From Bacteroidales bacterium (GTDB lineage Bacteria; Bacteroidota; Bacteroidia; Bacteroidales; Rikenellaceae): a DNA stretch of 57,536 bases. Made by a program: the position numbers and the translations under genes. Positions within the stretch are counted from its first letter, which is position 1; each line of letters starts with the position of its first letter. Below, in pieces: positions 17,745 to 25,370 of the stretch. The notes under the pieces were generated by a model. That model worked only from the letters and a program-made list of their open reading frames with translations. It had not been told where the DNA came from and searched no databases. The DNA lies in contig CASPAC010000007.1 in NCBI GenBank assembly GCA_949419965.1, positions 1 through 57,536 on the forward strand, written 5' to 3'.

Positions 17745-18142
17745 ATAAAATATACAAATATCTACAGACCAATAATTTACGCCAATAAATACAATGAAAA
17801 GATTTTTATCTGCTCTTTTCCGATCCGCCGAACGGACCGGGAAATAGTTATTTTAATATTTTAAAATAGTGATTCTTGAATCGAATTATTTAATATATTA
17901 TCGCATTATAAATAAAAATCAATATTAATCCAAATAAGAAAGGTGTGTTGTTCGAAGAACCGAAACACGTTCAGAAACTCCGAATCGGGCATGCGTCCAA
18001 TGCGCATAATTTGGCAGACTTGGCAGTTATAACAACAACGAGGATACACGACCTTTCCGACCGGGTGAGTACATGTCCGGTTCGAGTTTTTCCCATCTTG
18101 GGGTTAAGTTCATTTGCCCCGCAAACGGCGGAAAAGATTTCC

Positions 18143-18169
18143 GCGCCCGGGCGGTCAGCACCCGGGCGC
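18143..18169. repeat. GC-rich inverted repeat
   Basis: GCGCCCGGG, a 9-nt spacer, then CCCGGGCGC form a perfect 9-bp inverted repeat. A weaker hairpin (GCGGAAA/TTTCCGC) overlaps its left side. No T tract follows on either strand, so it is not an obvious terminator. Confidence 0.6.
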
Positions 18170-18177
18170 TTCGGGAC

Positions 18178-18186
18178 GGGGGGGGG
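18178..18186 (+). repeat. G9 tract
   Basis: Nine G residues in the gene-free region between the envelope locus and the polysaccharide operon, 28 bp before a hexanucleotide repeat. Confidence 0.9.
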
Positions 18187-18213
18187 CTGGGGCCCCGAAA
18201 CATATTAGCGAGA

Positions 18214-18270
18214 GAGGAAGAGGAAGAGGAAGAGGAAGAGGAAGAGGAAGAGGAAGAGGAAGAGGAAGAG
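18214..18270. repeat. (GAGGAA)9.5 hexanucleotide tandem repeat
   Basis: Fifty-seven bases of perfect GAGGAA repeat with no interruption. Perfect short repeats of this length are prone to slippage, so the copy number is likely to vary between strains. It is not within a credible gene. Confidence 0.95.
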
Positions 18271-18308
18271 GTGTGGCAGCATGGGCAGCTCGCGCGATAT
18301 AAGCGGCC

Positions 18309-18317
18309 GGGGGGGGG
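18309..18317 (+). repeat. G9 tract
   Basis: Nine G residues between the hexanucleotide repeat and the CAATGGG/CAAATGGG repeat. Confidence 0.9.
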
Positions 18318-18337
18318 CAAGCGATACAGGTGGCGGA

Positions 18338-18405
18338 CAATGGGCAATGGGCAAATGGGCAATGGGCAAATGGGCAATGGGCAAATGGGCAAATGGGCAA
18401 ATGGG
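18338..18405. repeat. Tandem array of CAATGGG and CAAATGGG units
   Basis: Nine units run without gaps in the order 7, 7, 8, 7, 8, 7, 8, 8, 8 nt, alternating CAATGGG with CAAATGGG. The array abuts the T tract of the terminator at 18407-18436. Read on the minus strand every 8-nt unit contains ATTTG, so the array repeats a TTTG at 8-15 nt spacing. Units are too short and contiguous for CRISPR. Confidence 0.95.
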
Positions 18406-18406
18406 C

Positions 18407-18436
18407 AAAAAAACGGCCCGGCAAAGGGCCGGGCCG
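18407..18436 (-). terminator. Terminator of the envelope/nuclease operon
   Basis: On the minus strand, a perfect 9-bp stem (18414-18422 with 18428-18436, CGGCCCGGC) with a 5-nt loop is followed by seven T residues. It lies 62 bp after the stop of the DUF5689 gene. Confidence 0.85.
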
Positions 18437-18498
18437 GAAACGCGAACCGGAATCCGCCGGTGCCGGACAGGCACCGGGGAAACCGGAAACGGTTCGGA

Positions 18499-19806
18499 CT
18501 ACTCGTCGTACTCGCCGCTGCCGTCCTTGACAGGCGGATTGTAGGAAGCGTCGGGCGTATTGTGGTCGATCCACTCCTGCGTGAGCAACGAATCCTTGGG
18601 GAAATCGAGGTCCTCGATGCGGTTCACCGTAATCTGGTACTGGGCGTACTGGTTCAGACGGGTGGAATAGATGCTGTAGATGCCCAACACGTTGCCGACC
18701 GTACCGTGGCGCGGAACGGGCTGCATGGCAAAACGCGCGTAACCGCTCGTACGGATGGAATAGACGCCCGGATCGGCCGATCCGGAAGCGCTGTCGTTGA
18801 GCGTCATCAGCACGGCACCGTAGAGACTGGCATTATCGCGGCTGTAAGCCCAGTAGAACCACTTGCCGAAAACCGGCGAACCCGAATCGGTGACGATCCA
18901 GTTGGGGAAAGGATCGCCGTTGGTGCCGAAAGACGGAGCCTTCTGCTCGGGCCCCCACACGATATTGCCCTCGGCGTCGCGCACGATATTGCCCTCGGCA
19001 TCGCGCTCCTCATCCTGGTAGGTGATGTTGGCGTAACGGATTTTCACCCCCTTGAAACGCATCAGACGGCCGTAGTCGTCGCGGCCCAGCTGGCTGTAGT
19101 TGGAAGCATCGACCTCCTTGACGTTGGTTGCGTCCAACTTGCAGGGCTCGCCCGGAAGCACGCGGTTGTAGGCGGGATTCGTCAGACTGCACCACAGATC
19201 GGGGCTCTCGAAGTTGGAATTGGCATAGTAACGGTCGCGCAGGCCCGCATTGAGGGCGTTGGAGGGCGCATCGCCCAGCGAAAGCATCATGCGGTAGTTA
19301 CCCAGGTAGAAATCCTTGAGCTTGACGTAGACCCACATGCTGTCGAACGTGTCGAGGTTGACGTCGAACGTGGTGTAGAGCGTACCGCAGAGCTTGAGCT
19401 CGATGGCGGCCGTGCCGTCGTCGATGTAGAGCGACTTGTAGATGTTGCCCTGCGAATCGGTCGAGATGACCTTGCCCTTGATATAGTAGCCGGCGGCTTC
19501 CTTCCAGAACTTCAGGTTGCCGGGATCGGTCTCGAACTCCGCCTCGACGGCCGATATGGGAGCACCCAGCTTGACGGTCTTGGTGTCCGACCAACTGTTG
19601 TTGGAACCGGTATTCTCCAACGAACCGAAATATTCGGAAGAGATGAACTTGTCCTTCACCTCCTTGATGGTTATGGGCTGGAGTCCCTCCAACTGCATGT
19701 CCTCGTCGGTCCATATCTTGGCCGGCGCCGGCGTATCGAAGTCGTTGTAGCACCCGGCCATGAAGAACGCGAGCGCTGCGAACAGAAGTATCTTATTGGT
19801 TTTCAT
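18499..19806 (-). CDS. DUF5689-type OB-fold surface lipoprotein
   Basis: This 435-residue lipoprotein has a signal peptide with lipobox (FMAGC, C19) and no acidic-free tail, so it is likely anchored in the outer membrane. The middle part (about residues 45-270) resembles the DUF5689 OB-fold domain, with VSTDSQGNIYKSLYIDDGTAAIEL as its core strand region. Its gene follows the TonB-dependent receptor gene by 24 bp and ends the operon, so it may act as the receptor's substrate-binding partner; there is no SusD-like protein in the locus. A 24-bp tandem duplication (18961-19008) doubles the octapeptide RDAEGNIV. The ligand is unknown; nucleic acid is my inference. Confidence 0.75.
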   Translation of the reverse strand: MKTNKILLFAALAFFMAGCYNDFDTPAPAKIWTDEDMQLEGLQPITIKEVKDKFISSEYFGSLENTGSNNSWSDTKTVKLGAPISAVEAEFETDPGNLKFWKEAAGYYIKGKVISTDSQGNIYKSLYIDDGTAAIELKLCGTLYTTFDVNLDTFDSMWVYVKLKDFYLGNYRMMLSLGDAPSNALNAGLRDRYYANSNFESPDLWCSLTNPAYNRVLPGEPCKLDATNVKEVDASNYSQLGRDDYGRLMRFKGVKIRYANITYQDEERDAEGNIVRDAEGNIVWGPEQKAPSFGTNGDPFPNWIVTDSGSPVFGKWFYWAYSRDNASLYGAVLMTLNDSASGSADPGVYSIRTSGYARFAMQPVPRHGTVGNVLGIYSIYSTRLNQYAQYQITVNRIEDLDFPKDSLLTQEWIDHNTPDASYNPPVKDGSGEYDE

Positions 19807-19830
19807 AGTAAGTAGAATCGCTTTTCGGGG

Positions 19831-22707
19831 TTAGAAACGGAAATAGACGTTCAGATAGTAGGTAGTCCCGAGCATGTAGAAATACTTGGAATCGAAGCGC
19901 GAGAACTTCACGCCCTCCGGCGTGCGCACGCGGCGCAGACGCATCTGCTCGTAACCGCCGGTGCGGATGTCCTGGTTATTGAGGATGTTCTTCACTTCGA
20001 GGCTGAATCCGAGCATGTAGACACGGTGGATATACCAGTTCTTGCCCACGTTGGCGCTCAACGTACAGTAACCGCCGAACTTCTCCTGCGCGCGCATATC
20101 GCGAATGCCGCGGGCCGCCGCCTTCATCGCCTCGACGTTCATGTCGGAACCCTTCTGGCTCTCGTTGATAATGATGTTGGCATAGTACTGCGTGGCCTGC
20201 GAAGTGCGGTAGTAGGGATTCATCGAGAGATAGAGCTTGTCGTAGTAGTTGAAATTCAATCCTGCGAACCAGTTGCGCGGACCGCGGTAGTCGAGACCCA
20301 CGTTGAGAGCCAGCTGCGGCGAACTCTCGACGTGGAGGCCGTCCCACAGCACCTTGTCGCCGCGGGCGATCTTCTCGCTGTTGTCGATCGTCTGCACGAA
20401 GTCGGGATTGGAGGTGTAGGTGTAATCGCCCCAGTTGATCGCACCGACGACCGAAATGCCGTTCCACACGGGCACCGAGACGGCGGCCTCGACGCCGTAG
20501 TAACGCTTGTCGATGCCGCTCATGGCGAAGTTGGTGAACGAACGCTCGACGTCGTCATAGAACGAGATGACCTTCGTCTGGTTGTGCATCGACGTGTAGT
20601 AACCCGAAACGCGGGCCTTGATGTAGGGCAGATTGAGATTGTAGGTCAGATCGGCACCGAAAATCTGCTCGGCCGAAACGCCCGGCGTGGTCGTGTTGCG
20701 CGTACGGGGCGAGACGAAGGCATTGGCGAACTTGGGCGCGTTCTGCATGTAAACGACGCCCGCTTCGAGCGAATGGGCGCCCGAGAAACGGTACGACAGA
20801 TTGAGCTTGCCGCTGTAGACGAGGTAGTCGAGCTTCTTGGAATCGCCCAGCGAATTGTTGGGGAAGAGACCCTTGCGCCACAGACCCTCGCGGTGCATGG
20901 TCGAATAACCGACCTTGCCGGCCACGTTCATCGAGAAACCGCCGACGCCGTAGGTGTAGACGGCCCAGGCGTTGCTCTCGAGCAGGTGTGCGCGGTAGTT
21001 GTAGCTGATCTTGTCGCCGACGCGGGCCACGCGGGCGTGCCCGGTCTTGAGGTAGTAATCGAGGTCGTTCTGGTAGTTGAGCGCGCTCTGCGACATGTCG
21101 CGCTCTGCAAACTTGTCGACATCGTACCAATAGTCGCCGCCCAGGAGGTCTTTCACCTCGTCGTAGTACCAGGTGCGGTTGATGCGCAGGTTGGCACCGC
21201 CGACGATGCGCATGTTGTTGCGGATCTGATGCGAAACGTCCACGGCCAGGTTATAGTCGAGCTGGTCGGTATGGCGCTCCTCGATCATGAGGTTGGAACG
21301 ATGCTGCGTGGCGAGCGTCTCCTTGAACTCCTCGTCGGTGCTGTCGGCGAACTGATCGATCAACGTATTGTCGATCAACTGGTTCTGATGATAGAAACGG
21401 TCATACTGCAACATACCGGTGAAGTTGCGTGCCAGCTCGCGGGCGCGGAAGATGTATTCCATCTTCGTCTCCTCGCTGGTCACGCCCGGCTCGATCTGGC
21501 TCAACAGCGACGACGGCAGATAACGGTAGTAGTCGCCGCGGGGATCGCTCGCGTCCTTCCAGGTGAGGGCCGAATAACCGTTCTTGCCGAAACGGAGCGC
21601 CGTGGCGGCGTTCAGACGCGTGCGGTCGTCGATGTCCCACGTATAGTTGAGCATGGCGATCGGCTCGTGGGTGTTGCGCACGCGCGAATTGCGGAGTTTG
21701 CCGGCCTGGTAACCCACATTGGGGTTATAGTAATGGTTGCCGAAGAGGTCGTAGGCTTCGTCGGTCGATGCCTGCTGGGCGCCGCGCTCCGAAGGCGACG
21801 CGAAGAAAGTCAGAGCCAGGCGATGCTTGTCGCCGAAGAGCTTCTCGGCCGAGAGGAAGTAGGAATAGGAATTATAGTAGACTCCGTCCACATAGCCGTT
21901 GCCGCCCTGACGCGTACCGACCGAGAGGCCGTACGACCAACCGTTGTCGAGCTGGCCCGAAGCGTAGGTGACCAATGCGCGGAAACGGTACATCTGGTTG
22001 CCGTTGGCGACGCTCACACGCAATCCCTTGCGCATCTGCGAAGCGCGGGCGTTGACGTTGGTCATGCCGCCGATGCCGCCCACGCCGAAGTCGGAAGCGG
22101 CCAGACCGGGCAGCGTATTCTGGCTGCGCGTAGCGTCGTTGAGACCGCTCCACAACGACCAGGGGCCGTAGCCGGTCATGGCGTCGTTGAAACGGATGCC
22201 GTTGAGATAGATGTCGGAATACTGCGAATCGTAACCGCGGACGTTGAAACGCATCTCGCTGAAACGATACGACGCGACGCTGTTGTAAAGGTCCTTCGAC
22301 GAAGAGAGCGACGACGGCAGCGACTGCTCGTCGGACGACGACGAATCGCTGTCGAACTCGGCGAAGAGCGAATCGTCGAAACCGGCCGAAGAAGCCAGCG
22401 GCGAAACGACCACGGCGTTCAGGTCGCGCATGTTCTGCCCTACCCTCACGCGGAGCTCGAGCTCTTCGAGATCGGGTGCGTCGAAAGCCACGCGGTAGTC
22501 GCCGGCCGGCAGATTCTCGAAAAGGAAGTTGCCGTCCTTGTCGGTCACGGCGGAGAGACCCGTCGATTCGAGCGTCACCTTGACGTTGCTCAACGCTTCG
22601 CGGCTGCCGCGCGCAACCACCTTGCCGCGGATACCGCCCTCCTGCGCGTAGGACACGGAGAAGGTCGCCAGAGCAAACAGAAAAAGAAGTAGAGATTTCA
22701 GTTTCAT
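19831..22707 (-). CDS. TonB-dependent outer-membrane receptor
   Basis: This 958-residue receptor has a signal peptide (1-21, ending SYAQ), a carboxypeptidase-regulatory-like beta-sandwich domain (about 25-100), a Ser/Asp-rich linker (about 112-135), a plug domain with FNVRGYDSQYSDIYLNGIRFND (about 152-175), and a 22-strand barrel ending in the aromatic C-terminal strand YYLNVYFRF. It should import a ligand too large for porins, using TonB-ExbBD energy. It is the middle gene of an EEP nuclease-receptor-DUF5689 operon and has no SusD neighbour, so it does not look like a standard polysaccharide utilisation pair. Confidence 0.88.
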   Translation of the reverse strand: MKLKSLLLFLFALATFSVSYAQEGGIRGKVVARGSREALSNVKVTLESTGLSAVTDKDGNFLFENLPAGDYRVAFDAPDLEELELRVRVGQNMRDLNAVVVSPLASSAGFDDSLFAEFDSDSSSSDEQSLPSSLSSSKDLYNSVASYRFSEMRFNVRGYDSQYSDIYLNGIRFNDAMTGYGPWSLWSGLNDATRSQNTLPGLAASDFGVGGIGGMTNVNARASQMRKGLRVSVANGNQMYRFRALVTYASGQLDNGWSYGLSVGTRQGGNGYVDGVYYNSYSYFLSAEKLFGDKHRLALTFFASPSERGAQQASTDEAYDLFGNHYYNPNVGYQAGKLRNSRVRNTHEPIAMLNYTWDIDDRTRLNAATALRFGKNGYSALTWKDASDPRGDYYRYLPSSLLSQIEPGVTSEETKMEYIFRARELARNFTGMLQYDRFYHQNQLIDNTLIDQFADSTDEEFKETLATQHRSNLMIEERHTDQLDYNLAVDVSHQIRNNMRIVGGANLRINRTWYYDEVKDLLGGDYWYDVDKFAERDMSQSALNYQNDLDYYLKTGHARVARVGDKISYNYRAHLLESNAWAVYTYGVGGFSMNVAGKVGYSTMHREGLWRKGLFPNNSLGDSKKLDYLVYSGKLNLSYRFSGAHSLEAGVVYMQNAPKFANAFVSPRTRNTTTPGVSAEQIFGADLTYNLNLPYIKARVSGYYTSMHNQTKVISFYDDVERSFTNFAMSGIDKRYYGVEAAVSVPVWNGISVVGAINWGDYTYTSNPDFVQTIDNSEKIARGDKVLWDGLHVESSPQLALNVGLDYRGPRNWFAGLNFNYYDKLYLSMNPYYRTSQATQYYANIIINESQKGSDMNVEAMKAAARGIRDMRAQEKFGGYCTLSANVGKNWYIHRVYMLGFSLEVKNILNNQDIRTGGYEQMRLRRVRTPEGVKFSRFDSKYFYMLGTTYYLNVYFRF

Positions 22708-22726
22708 AGGAAAGTATTGTTAGCTT

Positions 22727-23758
22727 TTATTTGCCGATATAGATGAACACGGGGAAGTGGTCGCTGAAACCTCCCTGGAAGTTATTGCCCACGAACGTAC
22801 GCAGCGGATAGCCCTTGTACTGTCCCTCTTTCTGCAACATGTAGGAACGTTGGAAAATACCGCCGTAGAATTTCGACTTGCCGGCGGCGAGAATGCGCAG
22901 CGAACCCTCCGGAGCGAAGACCAGGTTGTAGGAGACGATGATGTTGTCGAAGAGGTTCCAGGCATCGCGGTAAGCCAGCGTACCGTAACCGGCCTTCAAC
23001 ATGGGGATGAACGGATTGAACATGTCGCCCGGGCACATATCCTTGGGCCGGCCCTTGGCGCTCAGCCCCACGACGATGCTGTCGTCCGTGGCGTCGTCGT
23101 TCAGGTCGCCCATGACCACGACCTTCGTGGCGGGATTGGCCTGCTGCACCGAGTCGACGATGGCGCGCACCTGACGGGCGGCGGCCATCCGCTTGGGATC
23201 GGAAGCCTCCTTGCCGCCCAGACGCGACGGCCAATGGCTGACCAGGAAGAAGAAAGGTTCGCCGTCGATCGTACCCCACATCGTCACGAAGTCGCGCGTG
23301 CGGAAGTTGGGCAACTCAGCCATCTTGAAAGGAATGGGGGCGCTGCCCTCGATCTTGAAGACATCGGGACGATAGTAGAAACCCACGTCCACGCCGCGGG
23401 CATCGGGCGAATCGTAGTGCACGATGCGATAGTTGGCAGGCAGCAGCCGCGGCCGGCCGATGACGTCCTCCATGACGTTGCGGTTCTCGATCTCGGAAAC
23501 GCCGATCACGGCCGGAAAGTCGCGGTCCTCGGCGGCGAGGTCGAAGAGCACGTGCTCGAGGTTGGCGATCTTCTTGTTGTACTTGGTCGAATTCCAACGC
23601 TTGGGACCCTCGGGCGTGAACTCGTCGTCGAGGATGTCGGGATCGTTGATCGTGTCGAAAAGGTTCTCGAAGTTGTAGAAGACCACTTTGTAGGGCTTCT
23701 GCGCAAAGCACGCCAACATCAGCGCGACGAACACTCCTGTAAAAAGGAATTTCTTCAT
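22727..23758 (-). CDS. Secreted endonuclease/exonuclease/phosphatase (EEP) family protein
   Basis: This 343-residue protein has a signal peptide (1-19) and a complete EEP (DNase I-like) active site: N and E near the start (YNFENLFD, GVSEIEN), H in VSHWPSR, GDLNDD near residue 220, and SDHFP at the C-terminus. These motifs hydrolyse phosphodiesters or phosphomonoesters with a divalent metal. With export and the receptor gene 20 bp downstream, extracellular or periplasmic cleavage of nucleic acid is likely. A phospholipid or inositol phosphate substrate cannot be excluded from sequence. Confidence 0.85.
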   Translation of the reverse strand: MKKFLFTGVFVALMLACFAQKPYKVVFYNFENLFDTINDPDILDDEFTPEGPKRWNSTKYNKKIANLEHVLFDLAAEDRDFPAVIGVSEIENRNVMEDVIGRPRLLPANYRIVHYDSPDARGVDVGFYYRPDVFKIEGSAPIPFKMAELPNFRTRDFVTMWGTIDGEPFFFLVSHWPSRLGGKEASDPKRMAAARQVRAIVDSVQQANPATKVVVMGDLNDDATDDSIVVGLSAKGRPKDMCPGDMFNPFIPMLKAGYGTLAYRDAWNLFDNIIVSYNLVFAPEGSLRILAAGKSKFYGGIFQRSYMLQKEGQYKGYPLRTFVGNNFQGGFSDHFPVFIYIGK

Positions 23759-23966
23759 GGTTGCCTTATTTTAGATATTTTGTTTCGGTCGGTTTCTTGT
23801 TTTCCGGCTTGCCGCCGGGATTTTCCGGTTGTGCGGATCGCCGCCACAACGGATTTCAAACCCGGGACGGTTCCCCGTCGTGTATTTTCAATATTTTGTC
23901 GCCCCGGAGCGCTGTCCTCGGTTCCGATTCCTGCCGCCCCTGTTGCGGGCCGGCGGCCGGCAGTCG

Positions 23967-25163
23967 TCAGATGCCCCAGTCCGAGGGTCGGTTCTGCGCC
24001 TTCACCGCGTCGGCCGCCTCGGGCGGGATGTTGCGGAAGAAGGTGAAGCCCGTTTTCCTCTCGATGTCGGCCACGGTCGTCGAATGATCGCGTATCGAAC
24101 CCGAATTGGACAAGTTGTTCTGGAACCAGAACCCGATGGCATGGAGCTCGCCGGCCGAACACTCCCACACGGCCTTGCCGCCGGAACCGCGGAGCAGCAC
24201 CTTCCAACAATTGGACGGAACGCCTACTTTCTTGCCGCTTTTGTCGGTAATTGTTTTGTTGTCTGCAAAATAGGTGCCTGTCACGACAAAAATCGTATCG
24301 GCATTGTGAAGCGATCGCACTTCGCGTATTTTACTCTCCAACGCACCCCATACTCCGCTGTTGAAATTGCCGTTCTGAGGCATGATGTTGGTGGCGTAGA
24401 AAGTCATCTCGTTGGTTCCTATGGTGCTGTAACGGTCGGCCGAAGGAACCTGGTGGCCGCGCGCGTAGCCCGACCCGTAATAACCGATGATATTGGCCTG
24501 TGCCGACTGCGGAATGACGGGCTGCTGGTTGTTGGGATCGTAGGCCCACTTGTCGGTACGGTCTACAGCCGGAGAGACATAATTAAGCGTCAGCGGGTAA
24601 GCCGCCCAATGCGCCACACGCTTGCCGGTATCGAAGCAGACGGTGAAGTTGCGCACGTGTCCGCCGCGTTTCAGATCGGTGAAATAGGTCTTGTAAACAT
24701 AGGATTCGTTTTCCCGGTAAGCGGGCTGCTCGCCCCACTTGCGGTCGTACCAAGCCGTTTCGGAATAAGCGCCCTGGGTGAACGTAAGCCTGCGGACCGT
24801 AGCATCGGCAAAAACCACGTCGATGGTCGCCGTCCGCTCCTGCTCCACTTCGTTGCGCAGCAGGTAAATTGTCATGGGGATACCCACCTGCCCCTCTTTG
24901 GACAAACGGGGGGGGGTTGCACCCGGCTCGAACGAATCGAACGCACACCAGGTTTCGTCGCCGTCCTGCTCCACGATCGTGGCGACGAAAGACATCGAAC
25001 TGCCTGTTGCGAGAATCCGGTTCGTTGTGGCGTTGCAGTCTACGAAGTCGGAACGCAACACTACGTCGACCGACGCCTCGTCGTCGTCCTTACACCCCGC
25101 AAACAGCAGAAAGATGGCCGTCAGAAGAGCCGCCGGCCAAAGGTATTTCTTGAAAATCGTCAT
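23967..25163 (-). CDS. NUC1-family DNA/RNA non-specific endonuclease lipoprotein
   Basis: This 398-residue protein has a lipoprotein signal (FAGC, C24), an N-terminal beta-domain (about 30-135, BACON-like), and a NUC1 beta-beta-alpha-metal nuclease domain (about 150-390). The catalytic RGH and following ADR are in GYARGHQVPSADR, and the metal-site segment ATNIMPQNGNFN ... WGALE follows. Active-site residues are intact, so it should cut DNA and RNA at the cell surface. Codons 83-85 (Thr-Pro-Pro) lie on a C9 run; slippage there would shift the frame before the nuclease domain. It has its own promoter and lies 208 bp upstream of the EEP gene. Confidence 0.9.
   Translation of the reverse strand: MTIFKKYLWPAALLTAIFLLFAGCKDDDEASVDVVLRSDFVDCNATTNRILATGSSMSFVATIVEQDGDETWCAFDSFEPGATPPRLSKEGQVGIPMTIYLLRNEVEQERTATIDVVFADATVRRLTFTQGAYSETAWYDRKWGEQPAYRENESYVYKTYFTDLKRGGHVRNFTVCFDTGKRVAHWAAYPLTLNYVSPAVDRTDKWAYDPNNQQPVIPQSAQANIIGYYGSGYARGHQVPSADRYSTIGTNEMTFYATNIMPQNGNFNSGVWGALESKIREVRSLHNADTIFVVTGTYFADNKTITDKSGKKVGVPSNCWKVLLRGSGGKAVWECSAGELHAIGFWFQNNLSNSGSIRDHSTTVADIERKTGFTFFRNIPPEAADAVKAQNRPSDWGI
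24908..24916 (-). repeat. C9 tract inside the NUC1 nuclease gene
   Basis: Nine C residues on the coding strand cover the end of codon 83 through codon 85 (ACC CCC CCC), followed by C. In this sequence the frame is open; one base more or less would remove the catalytic domain. Confidence 0.9.
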
Positions 25164-25189
25164 TCAGAAAAGTTCAATTTCATGCAGGT

Positions 25190-25240
25190 TTTCTCGCCTC
25201 GGCATAGCCCTGTGCAAGCACGGCTCTGCCCTCGGCTTAT
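25190..25240 (-). promoter_or_regulatory. Leader element GCAGAGC-N28-AGAAAA upstream of NUC1
   Basis: On the minus strand GGGCAGAGC is followed 28 nt later by AGAAAA. Between them GTG-CTTG-CAC can form a tetraloop hairpin and GGCA can pair with TGCC. Three other leaders in the window carry the same spacing (29995-30042, 50783-50830, 56755-56802). It lies between the likely transcription start and the start codon. Confidence 0.45.
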
Positions 25241-25251
25241 CGGAAACCGCG

Positions 25252-25281
25252 CAAAAATTCGATCTTGAGAAATTTCTCAAA
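25252..25281 (-). promoter_or_regulatory. NUC1 promoter with a 16-bp palindrome over the -33 element
   Basis: On the minus strand TTTG (25278-25281), an 18-nt spacer and AATTTTTG (25252-25259) give a 7/8 match at -7. The perfect palindrome TTGAGAAATTTCTCAA occupies 25265-25280, overlapping the -33 element and the spacer. This is a likely operator; the regulator is unknown. Confidence 0.55.
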
Positions 25282-25327
25282 GAAACCAACTCTTGGCAGG
25301 GACAACGCCCCGCCAAGAGTAGGTTTC
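25282..25327 (-). terminator. Terminator of the BACON lipoprotein gene
   Basis: A two-part stem, GAAACC/GGTTTC outside and CTCTTGGC/GCCAAGAG inside, encloses a 14-nt loop. On the minus strand it follows the stop codon by 43 bp and is trailed by TTTCTTTG. It directly abuts the NUC1 promoter palindrome. Confidence 0.6.
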
Positions 25328-25370
25328 GAAAAAGGGAATAAACCGTACAGCAAGACTTCTTGCTGAAGAA

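Noticed and set aside
18059..18084. tRNA-like T-loop GGTTCGAGT
   Set aside because: No anticodon arm, D arm or acceptor stem can be built around it; a short ACCGG/CCGGT hairpin explains the similarity.
18338..18405. Possible CRISPR array
   Set aside because: Units are 7-8 nt and contiguous, without spacers, and no cas gene is present.
18073..19815. A 580-codon open frame on the plus strand through the repeats and antisense to the DUF5689 gene
   Set aside because: It exists because GC-rich genes leave open shadow frames and because the repeats lack stops. The low-complexity Glu and Gly/Gln stretches are simple translations of the tandem repeats, and no family is recognised.
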